A stretch of DNA of 64,000 bases from assembly GCF_014648435.1 (NCBI RefSeq), contig NZ_BMRC01000012.1:186001-250000 (forward strand). Reading direction: 5' to 3'. The position numbers and the translations under genes are program-made. Below, piece by piece: positions 52,467 to 62,426 of this stretch. The stretch is from Nonomuraea spiralis. Lineage in GTDB: Bacteria; Actinomycetota; Actinomycetes; Streptosporangiales; Streptosporangiaceae. Under the pieces are notes generated by a model. That model had not been told where the DNA came from. It made no database searches and worked only from the letters and a program-made list of their open reading frames with translations. Numbering within the stretch: position 1 is the first letter of the stretch; every line of letters begins with the position of its first letter.

Positions 52467-53558
52467 ATGCTCCCGCGCGACGTGATCTCCACCGGCCCCC
52501 TGATCCTGCGAACCCCCGCCGACGGCGACGCCGAGTCGATCGTGCGGGCGTTCGACGACCCGGTCACCGCCCGGTATCTGCCGCTGCTGCCGGCCCCGTA
52601 CCGGCTGGAGGACGCGTACGACTACCTCAAGCTCGCCGAGGACAAATGGCGCTCGGGCGGCGCGGAATGGGCGATCATCGAGGACGGCCGCTACTGCGGC
52701 TCGATCGGCGTCCGGCCGCCCACCCGCTGGGGCGTGGTCGAGATGGGCTACGTGGTGGCGCCGTGGGCGCGCGGCAGGGGCGTGGCGAGCCGGGCGGCGA
52801 GGGCGGTCGGCGACTGGCTGGCCGACCAGGGCGTGCACCGGGTGGAGTTGCAGACCGAGGTGGAGAACGTGGCCGGTCTGAGGGTCGCGCTCAAGGCCGG
52901 GTTCCTTGAGGAGGGGCGGCGGCGTCAGGCGAAGCGGGCGCGTGACGGGCGCTGGGTCGACCTGGTGGCCTTCGCCAGGATCGCCGGGGAGCCGGCGCAG
53001 GCCGACGAGCCGTACCTGCCCTTCTTCGACGGCGGCGAGCTGAGCGACGGCGTGGTGCGGCTGGCGCCGCTCACGGCGGACGACGCCCCGGCCTACAACC
53101 GGATGATGGGCGATCCGAGCGTGACGGCCTACTCCCTGACCCCGCCCGCCTCCTTGGAGGAGGACGAGCGGCGCTGCCGCCGCACCGGCTACTGGTGGGC
53201 CACCGGGCAGCGGATCGAGCTGGCGGTCAGGGACGCCGCGACCGGCGACTTCGCCGGACATTTGCAGCTCATGCAGGTCGTCCCCGTGCTCGGGCAGGCG
53301 ATGATCGGCTACTCGCTGGTGCCGGGCTTCCGCGGCAGGGGGTTCATGACGCGGGCGGTGCGGCTGCTGGTCGACTGGGCGTTCGCGCGTACGGCCCTGC
53401 ACCGGATCGTGGCGGGCACCGACGTGGACAACGCGGCCTCGCACGCGGTGCTGGAGCGGGCCGGATTCAGCAGGGAGAGCCTGCACCGGGAGCTGTTCCC
53501 GAAGCCGGACGGCACCCGGGCGGACGACATCGAGTGGGTACGCCTGCGCCCGTCATAA
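52467..53558 (+). CDS. Tandem GNAT acetyltransferase
   Basis: A 363-residue protein with two GNAT domains. The first (about 5-165) has VAPWARGRGVASRAARAVGDWL, the second (about 185-360) has LVPGFRGRGFMTRAVRLLVDWAF; both carry the RGxGxx acetyl-CoA pyrophosphate loop. Both are of the RimJ/RimL type that acetylates N-termini or small molecules. The ATG at 52467 follows GGGGG. It is divergent from trmI with 55 bp between starts. Confidence 0.9.
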   Translation: MLPRDVISTGPLILRTPADGDAESIVRAFDDPVTARYLPLLPAPYRLEDAYDYLKLAEDKWRSGGAEWAIIEDGRYCGSIGVRPPTRWGVVEMGYVVAPWARGRGVASRAARAVGDWLADQGVHRVELQTEVENVAGLRVALKAGFLEEGRRRQAKRARDGRWVDLVAFARIAGEPAQADEPYLPFFDGGELSDGVVRLAPLTADDAPAYNRMMGDPSVTAYSLTPPASLEEDERRCRRTGYWWATGQRIELAVRDAATGDFAGHLQLMQVVPVLGQAMIGYSLVPGFRGRGFMTRAVRLLVDWAFARTALHRIVAGTDVDNAASHAVLERAGFSRESLHRELFPKPDGTRADDIEWVRLRPS

Positions 53559-53741
53559 GGCTCTCGCCCTAAGGCCGTCGTAAGGGACCGGACCAGGACG
53601 GCACCCGAAATACGGAAAAATCGCAATTTCCTCTGAAGGGGTAGTCAAAGGCCGCATCGAGGGTGATACTCCGGGGCACCGCTCGGAGTTTCGCGTGATC
53701 GAGCCGCGCGATCTCACCCCCTCCAGCAGGGAATCACCCCG

Positions 53742-54239
53742 ATGCCAAACAACCGTGTCGATATCGCCATGCGCGAACTCATCACCGCGTTCTCCTGCCT
53801 GGAAGTCGCGGACGTGATCGAACGGCTGGCGCGCGCCGCGGCCGCCGTGGCGGGCACCGCCTACGCGGGGTTCGTGCACGTGGACGCGCTGCGGCGGGAC
53901 GCCCGTCCGGTCCACATGCACGCGCCGCCCGGGGACCCGCTGCGGGTGCGGCCGTGGCTGACCGGGTCCGGGGTGCTGAAGGAGCTGGCCGCCGCGGACG
54001 AGGCCGTACGGCTGGCGCCCGACGACGCCATGGACGAGCCGGGCTTCCTGGCCGTACCCGTGCCGGCGTGGGCGCGGGACCATCCGTTCCTGTGGGTGGC
54101 CGGGCGGGGGTTCGAGGAGGGGGACGAGCACCTGCTGAGCCGGTTCGCCACGGCGGGCGGGCGGGCGCTGGAGGGGGCGGGCGGGCTGGAGGCGGCCGTA
54201 CGGCTGCTGCGCGGCGTACGTTCGTTCCGGTCCCGCTGA
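53742..54239 (+). CDS. Small GAF-like protein, function unknown
   Basis: A 165-residue protein with a helical start (MRELITAFSCLEVADVIERLARAAAAVAGTAYAGFVHVD) and the alpha/beta order of a short GAF-type sensor domain. No output domain is fused. Similarity to N-terminal sensor regions of actinomycete signalling proteins is only a pattern judgement. AGGGA lies upstream of the ATG. Confidence 0.65.
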   Translation: MPNNRVDIAMRELITAFSCLEVADVIERLARAAAAVAGTAYAGFVHVDALRRDARPVHMHAPPGDPLRVRPWLTGSGVLKELAAADEAVRLAPDDAMDEPGFLAVPVPAWARDHPFLWVAGRGFEEGDEHLLSRFATAGGRALEGAGGLEAAVRLLRGVRSFRSR

Positions 54240-54411
54240 CCTTTTCGGGACTGCCCGGATCCGAGGTTGCGCGGGGCCGTGATTGCCGATCCGAATTTTT
54301 CCGGAAACGTCATGCATTAAAGATGACATTTCCCTTTTCGTCGTGAAGTCGGGGCGGGCAGGGAATTTAATGCGGGATTTCTGCCAGGGCGGCTGGAAGC
54401 GCTTTCCGTAA

Positions 54412-54447
54412 AAGCCCGCACTCCCTCCGGAAAGGGGGTGCGGGCTT
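54412..54447 (-). terminator. Rho-independent terminator after the FHA gene
   Basis: AAGCCCGCAC (54412-54421) pairs with GTGCGGGCTT (54438-54447); on the minus strand the stem is followed by TTTT. It lies 11 nt after the FHA gene stop codon. Confidence 0.75.
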
Positions 54448-54458
54448 CGGGAAGGGGG

Positions 54459-55973
54459 TCAGCCGCGGTGGGCCTCGAAGCGCAGGGTGCGCGAGACGCC
54501 GACGCGGACCGTCGTGCCGGGGGCGATGGTGACCGGCTCGTTGGGCGGGATGTCGTAGAAGTTCGGATCGCCGGGCGGCTGGATCTGGGTGCCGTTGACC
54601 GAGCCCAGGTCGACCAGGTTGACGTCCCAGCCGTCGAGGGCCACCCGCAGGTGGCGGCGGGAGACCGAGCCGTCGGGGCTGGTGACCTTGGCGGGCCGCG
54701 CCGAGCCGCCCGCCACCTCGGGCGCGCGCTCCGGGTCACGGCCCAGCAGGTAGTCGCTCTCCAGCGGCAGCGCCGTGCCGTCGTCGAGGATGAGCACCCC
54801 GAGCGAGGGCCGCGGCCCCTTGTACGGCACCAGCGTCCGCTGCACCAGCGCGATGCCGCAGACGGCGCAGTAGGGCACCCTGGGGTCGTTGAAGTGGTCG
54901 TTCTTGCAGTCGACGCCGTAGACCAGCGGGCGGTCGCCGTGGTCGCCCTGCTCCTGCTGCGGCGGCGGACCCGGGTGGTCGAAGTGCTCCGGCGGGCCGA
55001 GCACGGGCGGGGCCGGCTGGTCGAAGTGGTCGGGCGGGCCCATGTGCTGCTGCTGGTCGGCCATGCCGTTGCCGGGCGGCGGCAGCTCGTCGTAGGACGG
55101 GAACTGCTGCTGGGGCTCGGGGTGGGGCTGCTCGTGCGGCGGGAGGTAGGGCGGCTGCGAATCGTGCCCGAACGGAGGCTGTTCGTGCCCGAAGGGCGGC
55201 TGCTCGTGGCCGTAGGGCGGCTGTTCGTGCCCGAACGGGGGCTGCTCCTGGCCGAACGGCGGCTGCTCCAGCGGCGGCGGGCCGGGATGGGCGCCGGAGT
55301 GCGGGAGGCCGCCCTGCGGGCCCGAGGACGTGCCCTGGACGAGCGGCGGCTGGTCGGCCAGCGGGTAGGGAGGCCGCTCGACCGGCCGCTCCGGCGGCGG
55401 GGCCAGGTCGGGCTCCATGTGCAGGGCCGTGTTGGGCATCTCGCTGGTGAGCGGTCTGGACTGGGCGGGCGCCTGCCCCTGGGGACGGGCCTGGAACGGC
55501 TGGTCGGTGAGGTCGCCGATCAGGCCGCCGCCGTGGACGACGCCGCCGTCGAAGCCGACCGCCGGGTGCGGGCTGCCGGCGCCGGGCAGGGTGAGCTCGA
55601 CGCGTTCGACCGGGCCGCTGATCAGCCGGTCGGCCCAGGTCAGCGAGTCGCTGCCGGCCAGGCGCGTCTCGCCGCCCGAGGTGCTGACGGAGGCCGCCGC
55701 CGAGCCGCTGACCAGCACGGCCACGCCGGCGCCCACGGGACCGGCGACCGCGCAGGTGGCCGGGTCGCCCGCCATGTTGGCGGCCAGCACCTGCGCCGCG
55801 CGGCGGGCCAGGGCCCGGCCGTCGCCGCCGGAGGCGGCCGTCTCGCGCAGCGCCTCCAGCAGGCCGTCGGCGGCCGCCTCGCCCGCGTCGCACACCAGCA
55901 GCAGCCCGCCCACGTAGGCGACCAGCCCGTTCCCAGGAAGGGGACGCACCACTCCGAAGCCCTGGCCGCTCAT
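54459..55973 (-). CDS. FHA-domain protein with central Pro/Gln-rich heptad repeats
   Basis: A 504-residue cytoplasmic protein. The C-terminal FHA domain (about 400-504: LLGRDPERAPEVAGG, SVSRRHLRV, DLGSVNGTQIQPPG) should bind phosphothreonine proteins, partners of Ser/Thr kinases. Before it lies a small Cys/His cluster (DCKNDHFNDPRVPYCAVCG). The middle is disordered, with five tandem 7-residue units of the form EQPPFGH. The first 150 residues form a Gly/Ala-rich alpha/beta domain I do not recognise. GGGAGGG precedes the ATG. Confidence 0.85.
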   Translation of the reverse strand: MSGQGFGVVRPLPGNGLVAYVGGLLLVCDAGEAAADGLLEALRETAASGGDGRALARRAAQVLAANMAGDPATCAVAGPVGAGVAVLVSGSAAASVSTSGGETRLAGSDSLTWADRLISGPVERVELTLPGAGSPHPAVGFDGGVVHGGGLIGDLTDQPFQARPQGQAPAQSRPLTSEMPNTALHMEPDLAPPPERPVERPPYPLADQPPLVQGTSSGPQGGLPHSGAHPGPPPLEQPPFGQEQPPFGHEQPPYGHEQPPFGHEQPPFGHDSQPPYLPPHEQPHPEPQQQFPSYDELPPPGNGMADQQQHMGPPDHFDQPAPPVLGPPEHFDHPGPPPQQEQGDHGDRPLVYGVDCKNDHFNDPRVPYCAVCGIALVQRTLVPYKGPRPSLGVLILDDGTALPLESDYLLGRDPERAPEVAGGSARPAKVTSPDGSVSRRHLRVALDGWDVNLVDLGSVNGTQIQPPGDPNFYDIPPNEPVTIAPGTTVRVGVSRTLRFEAHRG

Positions 55974-56290
55974 GCGCCCTCCCTCATGACGACCGTGCTG
56001 CGCTCATCGGTGCCCTCGCTGCGCTCGGTCACTCAATTCTCCTCCCCGGAAACCGGCGATGTCACGGCACCCGCACTGCCGTGCCGGCCACCAGCCATAC
56101 GCATACCCAGACCACGAGCCGGTGTCGCGGCCGAGTCGTCTCGATTCGGTGAACCGGCGGACCACGACGAACCCTTCAAGTGTGCAAGTTTGGCCAAACA
56201 GAACACTATCGGCCAGCCGTCCTGGCATCGAAATCGCCGGGCTACGGGAAGTGGCCGGACAAGACCCTAGCCGCTGACGCGCCGATCATG
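55974..56290. promoter_or_regulatory. Intergenic region with perfect palindrome GTTTGGCCAAAC
   Basis: This 317-bp stretch between the FHA gene start and the site-2 protease stop holds no clear gene. A perfect 12-bp palindrome GTTTGGCCAAAC is at 56188-56199. A minus-strand TAGTGT just upstream of it could be the -10 of a long-leader FHA transcript. The region also carries a short direct repeat (CTGCGCTC near 55998 and 56022). Confidence 0.4.
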
Positions 56291-57427
56291 TCAGACGCCG
56301 CTGAAGACGCGGTTGACGTCGGCGGTGGCGAGCACGCCGTAGATCTCGCCGCCGTGCTCCACCAGCAGGTACTCCCCCGCCGGGGCCGAGCGCATGGCGT
56401 CGATGAGCGGCTCGCCCACCAGGTCGGCGGGGAGCACCGTGGTCGGTTCGATCGCCTTGGCCAGCGAGCCCACGTCCACCCACGGGCGGCGGTGCTCGGG
56501 GGTGGCCTGGACGGCGGCCTCGTTGACGATCGCGACCGGCCGTCCCTCGTGGTCGACCACCACCAGGGCGCCCGCCCGGCGTTCGGTGGCCTGGCGCAGC
56601 GCCTCGGCCAGCGGCGTCTCGGCCGCGACCGGGATCGCCCTGCGGGCCAGGGCCCGCGCGTTGACCTGCGGGATGCGGGCGCGGATGCGGGCCACGCGCA
56701 GCGACTGCGTGGCGCCCATCCAGATGAAGGAGGCCAGCACCACCGGCCACAGCAGCTCGACGGGGTCGAACTCCTGCCCGCTCGCCATCGACGTCGCGAA
56801 CGGCAGGACGACGAGGAGCACGGCCAGCACCCGGCCGCCCCAGGCGGCCACGACGGTGCCGGAGCCGGGGTTCCTGGTCAGCTTCCACACCCCGGCGCGC
56901 AACATCCGGCCGCCGTCGAGCGGCAGCCCGGGCAGCAGGTTGAACACGCCGACGATGAGGTTGGCCACCCAGAGCTGCCAGATGAGCACCTCGGCGATGC
57001 CACCGTCGTTGATCAGGTATGTGTCGGCGAGCAGGCCGAGCCCCGCAAGGCCGAGCGACAACGCCGGCCCGGCCGCGGCGACCAGGAACTCCTTGCCCGG
57101 CGTGGGCGGCTCCTTCTCGATCTCCGAGACGCCGCCGAGGAAGTAGAGGGTGATCCGGCGCACCGGCAGACCGAACGCCTTGGCCAGCACGCTGTGGGCC
57201 AGCTCGTGCAGCAGCACCGAGACGTAGAGCAGCACGGCGAAGACGAAGGCGACCGCGTAGGCGACGGTGTTGTCCAGCTCGGGCAGCATGTCGCGCATCC
57301 GGGGGCCGAACATGACGGTGATGAAGGCCGCGACGATGAACCACGTCCACGAGACGTACACCGGGATCCCGAAGGGCCGCCCCATCCGAAGGCCGGGGAA
57401 CTCCTGACGCGGGCTCTGCTCGCTCAC
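56291..57427 (-). CDS. Site-2 protease (M50 family) with CBS domains
   Basis: A 378-residue intramembrane metalloprotease that cuts membrane-bound anti-sigma factors or other substrates. The zinc motif HELAH is at residues 74-78 and the third ligand Asp171 is in LLPGLPLDGGRM. Two CBS domains (about 245-378) follow the membrane part and may sense adenine nucleotides. This matches Rip3-type enzymes of actinomycetes. It starts at a GTG and is divergent from the nuclease gene at 57544. Confidence 0.92.
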   Translation of the reverse strand: MSEQSPRQEFPGLRMGRPFGIPVYVSWTWFIVAAFITVMFGPRMRDMLPELDNTVAYAVAFVFAVLLYVSVLLHELAHSVLAKAFGLPVRRITLYFLGGVSEIEKEPPTPGKEFLVAAAGPALSLGLAGLGLLADTYLINDGGIAEVLIWQLWVANLIVGVFNLLPGLPLDGGRMLRAGVWKLTRNPGSGTVVAAWGGRVLAVLLVVLPFATSMASGQEFDPVELLWPVVLASFIWMGATQSLRVARIRARIPQVNARALARRAIPVAAETPLAEALRQATERRAGALVVVDHEGRPVAIVNEAAVQATPEHRRPWVDVGSLAKAIEPTTVLPADLVGEPLIDAMRSAPAGEYLLVEHGGEIYGVLATADVNRVFSGV

Positions 57428-57543
57428 CGCACTCCTCGTACGTCCATTACGTGCTGTTGCTGCCTCGATGCTACGCGCCCGATCACGTGTTCCTCGTCCC
57501 CGAGAGAGTTATTCTGTCGGGGGCTTGACCTAGAGTGCGGTGC

Positions 57544-58404
57544 ATGACGTTGACCGAACCGGTGATCATCGGAGCTCTCTCCCCGTCCCGGGCAGGCGAT
57601 TTCATGACCTGCCCCCTGCTCTACCGGTTCCGGGTCATCGACCAGCTGCCCGAGAAACCCTCCCCCGCGGCCGTGCGCGGCACCGTGGTCCACGCGGTGC
57701 TGGAGCGGCTCTACGACCTCCCGGCGCCGCGCCGCTCGGTGCAGGCGGCGCTGGAGCTGCTGGAGCCCCAGTGGCAGCGGCTGCTGGAGGAGGACGCGCA
57801 GTATTCGCGGATGTTCGCCGACGACGCCGAGCAGGCCGAGTGGCTGGCGCAGGCGCAGGGCATGCTGGAGCGCTACTTCACGCTGGAGGACCCGACCCGG
57901 CTGGAGCCGGCCGAGCGCGAGCTCTACGTGCAGGCGGTGCTCGACGGCGGCCTGATGTTGCGGGGCTACGTCGACCGGCTCGACGTCGCGCCGACCGGCG
58001 AGGTCCGGGTGGTCGACTACAAGACGGGCAGCGCGCCCGGCCCCGACTTCGAGGCCAAGGCGCTGTTCCAGATGAAGTTCTACGCGCTGGTGTTGTGGCG
58101 GCTGCGCGGGGAGGTGCCCCGGCTGCTCCAGCTGGTCTACCTGGGCGGGCGCGGCGAGGTGCTGCGCTACGCCCCCGACGAGGCCGACCTGCTGGCCACC
58201 GAGCGCAAGGTGATGGCCCTGTGGACGGCGATCGAGCGGGCGCTGGAGACGGGTGAGTGGCGGGCGCGCCGCAGCCGCCTGTGCGACTGGTGCGACCACC
58301 AGGCGCTGTGCCCAGAGTTCGGCGGCACCCCGCCGCCGGTGCCCGACCGTCAGGCCGGCGACACGGTGCGCAGCAACCGGCGCGCGGCCACCGACGAGCT
58401 GTAG
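57544..58404 (+). CDS. RecB-family PD-(D/E)XK exonuclease
   Basis: A 286-residue nuclease of the PD-(D/E)XK superfamily. Asp144 (GYVDRLDV), Asp158 and Lys160 (VVDYKTGS) form the active site; Cys23, Cys247, Cys250 and Cys256 match the four ligands of the [4Fe-4S] cluster of AddB/Cas4-like nucleases. No helicase is fused, so it acts alone or with a distant partner. TAGAGT and 7 nt before the ATG indicate a leaderless message. Confidence 0.9.
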   Translation: MTLTEPVIIGALSPSRAGDFMTCPLLYRFRVIDQLPEKPSPAAVRGTVVHAVLERLYDLPAPRRSVQAALELLEPQWQRLLEEDAQYSRMFADDAEQAEWLAQAQGMLERYFTLEDPTRLEPAERELYVQAVLDGGLMLRGYVDRLDVAPTGEVRVVDYKTGSAPGPDFEAKALFQMKFYALVLWRLRGEVPRLLQLVYLGGRGEVLRYAPDEADLLATERKVMALWTAIERALETGEWRARRSRLCDWCDHQALCPEFGGTPPPVPDRQAGDTVRSNRRAATDEL

Positions 58405-58477
58405 CCCTCCGGCAGGCCGTTCCTTATCCTCCCGAGGGAGGAGGTTCCAGGCTCTCACCTGGGCCTACAGTGAAGCG

Positions 58478-59653
58478 GTGCGGATCGACCGAACCCTGTT
58501 CCACGACACGGTCCTGGCCGTGGTGGTGGCCGCGGCCTCGGTGACGCTCTTCCTGCTCTACGGGCCCGAGAGCCTGGAGACGCCGGAGCTGGTTCCCGAG
58601 GGCATGCGCGCGCCCGACGCGCTCGGGGCCGCGCTGCTGGTGCTGGCCGCCGCGCCGGTCGCAGTACGCAGGCGCTGGCCGCTGGCGGCGCTGTGCGCGG
58701 GCCTGGTGCCCGAGACGCTGCTGACCGCCTTCGGCTACGGGTCGGGTGTGTCCGGCGTCTCCGGCCTGGTGCTGCTGTACTCGGTGGCCTCCAACCGGGG
58801 GCTGGCGGTGGCCCTGGGCGGGCTCATCGTCTCGCTGCTGACGTACCTGGTGGGGGCGCTGGCGGGACCGGTGACGCTGCCGGGGCCCAGCGGGCACGTG
58901 GTGGCGGTCGTGGTGCTGAGCGCCGTCTGGGGGGCGGGCAGGAGCCTGCGGCTGCGGCGGGCGTACCTGGAGGAGCTGCGCGACCGGGCGGCCAGGCTGG
59001 AACGGGCGCACGCGGCCGACACACGGGCCGCGCGGGCCGAGGAGCGTTCGCGCATCGCCCGCGAGCTGCACGACGTCGTGGCCCACCACGTGAGCGTGAT
59101 GACGGTGCAGGCGGCCGCGGCGCGGCGGGTGCTGGCCTCCGATCCCGACCTGGCGCGTGAGGCGCTGTCGGCGATCGAGAACACCGGGCGGCTGGCCATG
59201 ACGGAGATGCGCAACATCGTGGGCGTGCTGCGTACCGACGCGCGGGCCGAGCTGGGGCCGCAGCCCGGCGTGGGCGATCTGCCCGGCCTGGTGGAGCAGA
59301 TGCGCGAGGCGGGGCTGCCCACGCGGCTGCGGGTGGAGGGCGAGCCGCGGCCGCTGCCCGCCGGGATCGACCTGGCCGCCTACCGGCTGGTCCAGGAGGG
59401 GCTGACGAACAGCCTGCGGCACGCCGGAGCGGGGGCCGAGGCGGTGGTCACGGTCTGCCACGCGCCCACCGGCCTCGACGTACGCGTCGAGGACGACGGC
59501 AAGGGCGCGACCCCGGCGCCCGACCGGACGGGCCACGGGCTGGTCGGCATTCGCGAGCGGGTCGCACTCTATGGTGGAATTCTGAACATCGGTCCGCGAC
59601 CGGGGGGCGGTTTCGAGGTGCGGGCGAAGTTCCCGTTGAAGGACGGCCAATGA
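58478..59653 (+). CDS. Sensor histidine kinase (HisKA_3/NarL-type)
   Basis: A 391-residue membrane sensor kinase. Four to six membrane segments (residues 10-155) precede the dimerisation domain with the phospho-accepting His198 (RELHDVVAHHVSVM) and an HATPase with Asn311 (NSLRHA), DDGKG and GLVGIRERV. It has no large outer sensor domain, so it probably senses envelope state. The mRNA looks leaderless (TACAGT, 6 nt, GTG 58478). It overlaps the response regulator by 4 bp. Confidence 0.92.
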   Translation: MRIDRTLFHDTVLAVVVAAASVTLFLLYGPESLETPELVPEGMRAPDALGAALLVLAAAPVAVRRRWPLAALCAGLVPETLLTAFGYGSGVSGVSGLVLLYSVASNRGLAVALGGLIVSLLTYLVGALAGPVTLPGPSGHVVAVVVLSAVWGAGRSLRLRRAYLEELRDRAARLERAHAADTRAARAEERSRIARELHDVVAHHVSVMTVQAAAARRVLASDPDLAREALSAIENTGRLAMTEMRNIVGVLRTDARAELGPQPGVGDLPGLVEQMREAGLPTRLRVEGEPRPLPAGIDLAAYRLVQEGLTNSLRHAGAGAEAVVTVCHAPTGLDVRVEDDGKGATPAPDRTGHGLVGIRERVALYGGILNIGPRPGGGFEVRAKFPLKDGQ

Positions 59654-60333
59654 CGATCAGAGTGCTGCTGGTGGACGACCAACCGCTGCTGCGCACGGGA
59701 TTCCGCCTGATTCTGGAGGCCGAGTCCGACATCACCGTGGTCGGCCAGGCCGGCGACGGCAAGGCCGCGATGGAGCAGACCAGGGCGCTGCTGCCCGACG
59801 TCGTGCTCATGGACGTCCGCATGCCCGGAGTCGACGGCATCGAGGCGACCCGCAGGATCGTGCGGGAGGCCGCGCCCACGGCGCACGTGCCGAAGGTGCT
59901 GGTGCTGACCACGTTCGACCTCGACGAGTACATCGTGGAGGCGCTGCGGGCGGGGGCTTCGGGGTTCCTGCTGAAGGACGTGCCGCCCGACGAGCTGGTG
60001 CAGGCGATCCGGGTGGTGGCGGCCGGCGACGCGATCGTGGCGCCGAGCGTCACCAGGCGGCTGCTCGACCGGTTCGCCAAGCGGCTGCCCTCGCCCTACG
60101 AGCAGGCCACGCCGGCCCGCCTCGACCGGCTGACCGAGCGGGAGCTGGAGGTGCTGCGGCTGATCGCCAAGGGCATGTCCAACGCGGAGATCGCGGCCAA
60201 GCTCGTGGTGAGCGAGACGACGGTCAAGACGCACGTGGGCAACGTGCTGACCAAGCTGGGGCTGCGCGACCGGGTGCAGGCCGTGGTGCTGGCGTACGAG
60301 ACCGGGCTGATCACGCCGGGCGCGCTGTCCTGA
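59650..60333 (+). CDS. Response regulator, NarL/LuxR family
   Basis: A 227-residue regulator with a receiver domain (phospho-acceptor Asp55 in VVLMDVRMPG, Lys in LKDVPPDE) and a C-terminal LuxR helix-turn-helix (LTERELEVLRLIAKGMSNAEIAAKLVVSETTVKTHVGNVLTKL). It begins with an ATG overlapping the kinase stop as ATGA, and forms a cognate pair with that kinase. Confidence 0.95.
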   Translation: MTIRVLLVDDQPLLRTGFRLILEAESDITVVGQAGDGKAAMEQTRALLPDVVLMDVRMPGVDGIEATRRIVREAAPTAHVPKVLVLTTFDLDEYIVEALRAGASGFLLKDVPPDELVQAIRVVAAGDAIVAPSVTRRLLDRFAKRLPSPYEQATPARLDRLTERELEVLRLIAKGMSNAEIAAKLVVSETTVKTHVGNVLTKLGLRDRVQAVVLAYETGLITPGALS

Positions 60334-60361
60334 GCCGCCGCCCCGGCAGGAGGGCGGCGGC
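60334..60361. terminator. Bidirectional GC hairpin between response regulator and peptide importer
   Basis: GCCGCCGCC (60334-60342) and GGCGGCGGC (60353-60361) form a 9-bp stem immediately after the response-regulator stop codon and 8 bp beyond the convergent ATPase stop codon. Confidence 0.6.
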
Positions 60362-60369
60362 CGGGAGCC

Positions 60370-61397
<1,028 letters not shown>

Positions 61398-61401
<4 letters not shown>

Positions 61402-62426
61402 TGGTTCTCCAGCACTGGCTTGATCTCGTTCTCCCACAGCTCCCGCCGCTCCGTCCTGCTCATGTGGCAGCGCACCAGGTGGCCGCCCTCGGTCTCGATC
61501 AGGCCGGGCACCTCGCTCTTCGCCTTGCCCGCGGTGCGCTCGACGTAGGGGCAGCGGGGGTGGAAGGCGCAGCCCGGAGGCACGTTGATGAGCGAGGGCG
61601 GTGAACCCTTGATCGGCATCAGCCGTTCGGTGGGCTCACGGTCGAGGCGGGGCATCGATCCCAGTAGACCCCATGTGTAGGGGTGCTCGGGACGGTAGAA
61701 GATGTCGTCGGCCGTGCCGAACTCGATGCACTTGCCGCCGTACATGACCAGGATGTCGTCGGACAGCTCGGCCACCACGCCCAGGTCGTGGGTGATGATG
61801 ATCAGCGCGGAGTTGAACTCGCGCTGCAGGTCGACCATGAGGTCGAGGATCTGGGCCTGCACGGTCACGTCGAGCGCGGTGGTCGGCTCGTCGGCGATGA
61901 GCAGTTCGGGGTCGCACGACAGAGCCATGGCGATCATGGCGCGCTGGCGCATGCCGCCGGAGAACTCGTGCGGGTAGGAGTCGACGCGGCTGCGCGGCTC
62001 GGGGATGCCCACGCGGCCCAGCATGTCGATGGCGTGCTTCTTGGCGACGGCCTTGGACACCTTGTGGTGGATCCGGTACGCCTCGATGATCTGGTCGCCG
62101 ACCGTGTAGAACGGGTGCATCGCCGACAGCGGATCCTGGAAGATCATCGCCATCTTCTTGCCGCGCAGCCCGCGTACGTGCTCCTGGGAGGCGCCGACGA
62201 GCTCCTCGCCGTCGAGCCAGATCTCGCCCGAGACGTTGGCGCCCTTGCCCTTGTGCAGGCCGAGGATGCCGAGGCTGGTCACCGACTTGCCCGAGCCGGA
62301 CTCGCCGACGATGCCGAGCGTCTTGCCGCGTTCGAGGCTGAAGGTGAGCCCGTCGACCGACCTGACCAGGCCGTCGTCGGTCGGGAAGTGGATCTTCAGG
62401 TCCTTGACGTCGAGAAAGGGACTCAC
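61398..62426 (-). CDS. Oligopeptide/dipeptide ABC transporter ATP-binding protein (OppD/DppD)
   Basis: A 342-residue ATPase with Walker A GESGSGKS, MIFQDPLSAMHPFYTVGDQI, signature FSGGMRQR, Walker B LLIADEPTTALDV and the C-terminal CAFHPRCPY cluster. It starts at a GTG overlapping the permease stop and pairs with the next ATPase as a heterodimer. Confidence 0.94.

Noticed and set aside
55150..55270. Repeat block that could be taken for a CRISPR or tandem-repeat array
   Set aside because: The 21-bp units are contiguous, lack spacers and encode a heptad in the FHA gene frame.
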